DNA from: Candidatus Cloacimonadota bacterium
Lineage (GTDB): Bacteria > Cloacimonadota > Cloacimonadia > Cloacimonadales > JAOZMQ01
NCBI GenBank assembly: GCA_029934195.1
Contig: JAOZMQ010000122.1
Span: forward strand, 1 to 8,260
Reading direction: 5' to 3'
DNA: 8,260 nucleotides
In this document: piece after piece, positions 8,006 to 8,260 of the stretch
How the letters are laid out: each line of letters starts with the position of its first letter
Numbering within the stretch: the first letter of the stretch is position 1
The notes under the pieces: model-generated
Told to the model about the DNA's origin: nothing
Database searches by the model: none
The model's input: the letters and a program-made list of their open reading frames with translations, nothing else
Translations under genes and position numbers: made by a program

Positions 8006-8049
8006 AATCGACATTTTTTGTCGGTTGCAGATGACAAAAAATGTTGATT
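8006..8049. repeat. Palindrome (17-bp stem, 10-nt loop), copy 2 of the repeated intergenic element
   Basis: Arms 8006-8022 and 8033-8049 match at 16 of 17 positions; the mismatch is a G-U pair in plus-strand RNA. It shares the CGACATTTTTTGTCG core, a TGCA in the loop and most of the second arm with the palindrome at 732-785. It lies about 80 nt after the stop codon of the upstream partial gene and may serve as its terminator, although no clean T tract follows on the minus strand. Confidence 0.9.
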
Positions 8050-8093
8050 ATTTACTTCGTTCCTCGTTCATTTTTCAATTGAAATTCCGGAAC

Positions 8094-8129
8094 GTCCATT
8101 CAGTCCATCTTGTCCACAATGTCCATAAT
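8094..8129. repeat. Degenerate tandem array, 4 copies of a 9-bp unit GTCCAYNNN
   Basis: Units at 8094-8102, 8103-8111, 8112-8120 and 8121-8129 share GTCCAT (GTCCAC in the third), while the last three bases vary (TCA, CTT, AAT, AAT). It has the same period, hexamer and copy number as the array at 696-731, on the opposite strand. It begins directly beside the stop codon of the partial gene at 8130. Conservation of the hexamer with a free spacer looks more like selection on a motif than plain slippage. Confidence 0.85.
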
Positions 8130-8260
8130 TTAATTCACCATCACTATTGGCACGAGCATCACGCCTGGTCTTCCTTCTATAGAAAATTCCGCAACAATTC
8201 TGTTAGCACCTGGCTTCATTTTTTGCGCAATTATTTCCACCTCTATTTCGCTAATATTCT
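8130..8260 (-). CDS. C-terminal 42 residues of an unidentified protein (start beyond the right edge)
   Basis: A minus-strand frame is open from the right edge to TAA at 8132-8130. The residues alternate hydrophobic and polar positions and end in MLVPIVMVN, with a turn-like MKPGANR in the middle, so this looks like the last beta-strands of a beta-sandwich or similar all-beta domain. Codon use is natural and the stop is followed at once by intergenic repeats, which supports a real gene end. 'KPG.N' turns occur in sugar-binding sandwich domains of glycosidases, but 42 residues are too few for a family assignment and I do not make one. It is transcribed in the same direction as the protease, 301 bases upstream of it; a separate promoter and a hairpin lie between them. 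Confidence 0.7.
   Translation of the reverse strand, partial: NISEIEVEIIAQKMKPGANRIVAEFSIEGRPGVMLVPIVMVN

Larger units (their letters stand above)
7829..8129. other. Intergenic region upstream of the protease
   Basis: From right to left it holds the degenerate GTCCAY array (8094-8129), a perfect 12-bp palindrome TTTCAATTGAAA (8073-8084), the hairpin element (8006-8049), an imperfect CTTCA/TGAAG inverted repeat (7972-7991), the promoter (7909-7937), a 7-bp inverted repeat AGAATTT/AAATTCT (7875-7896) just downstream of the predicted transcription start, and the A/C-rich leader with the ribosome binding site. The 7875-7896 repeat is positioned like an operator, but that is only a suggestion. 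Confidence 0.75.

Overview
The window is AT-rich and entirely transcribed leftwards (minus strand). It holds one giant complete gene flanked by two genes cut off by the window edges. Reading in the direction of transcription: the last 42 codons of an unidentified protein (8260-8130); a 301-base intergenic region with a good promoter (7829-8129); a 2258-residue secreted subtilisin-family protein (7828-1052); a 372-base intergenic region (680-1051); and the first 226 codons of a secreted clan-A glycoside hydrolase resembling family GH5 (679-1).

The giant protein has a signal peptide, an S8 protease with prodomain and intact catalytic residues, a seven-motif FG-GAP/VCBS propeller, PKD domains, a right-handed beta-helix, an Fn3 domain, a golvesin-type binding domain and a C-terminal PEP-CTERM sorting signal. 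This architecture, the AT-rich composition and the neighbouring secreted glycosidase suggest a polymer-degrading Gram-negative bacterium with an exosortase. Something in the PVC group (Lentisphaerota, Kiritimatiellota or a relative) is my best guess, but it is inferred from style and not from a marker gene. The shared theme is breakdown of extracellular protein and polysaccharide, although nothing shows that the genes form one operon: the giant gene has its own promoter and a likely terminator.

The two most interesting things are these. (1) Both intergenic regions carry the same two-part repeat, a palindrome built on CGACATTTTTTGTCG next to four 9-bp units containing GTCCAT. The two copies face each other as inverted repeats around the giant gene. 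In the left copy the 9-bp array is in frame with the glycosidase and ends 16 bp before its start codon. (2) The giant protein contains two domain-in-domain insertions: a beta-sandwich module splits the C-terminal 'choice-of-anchor Q'-like motif of the beta-helix, and a golvesin-like domain splits an Fn3 domain.
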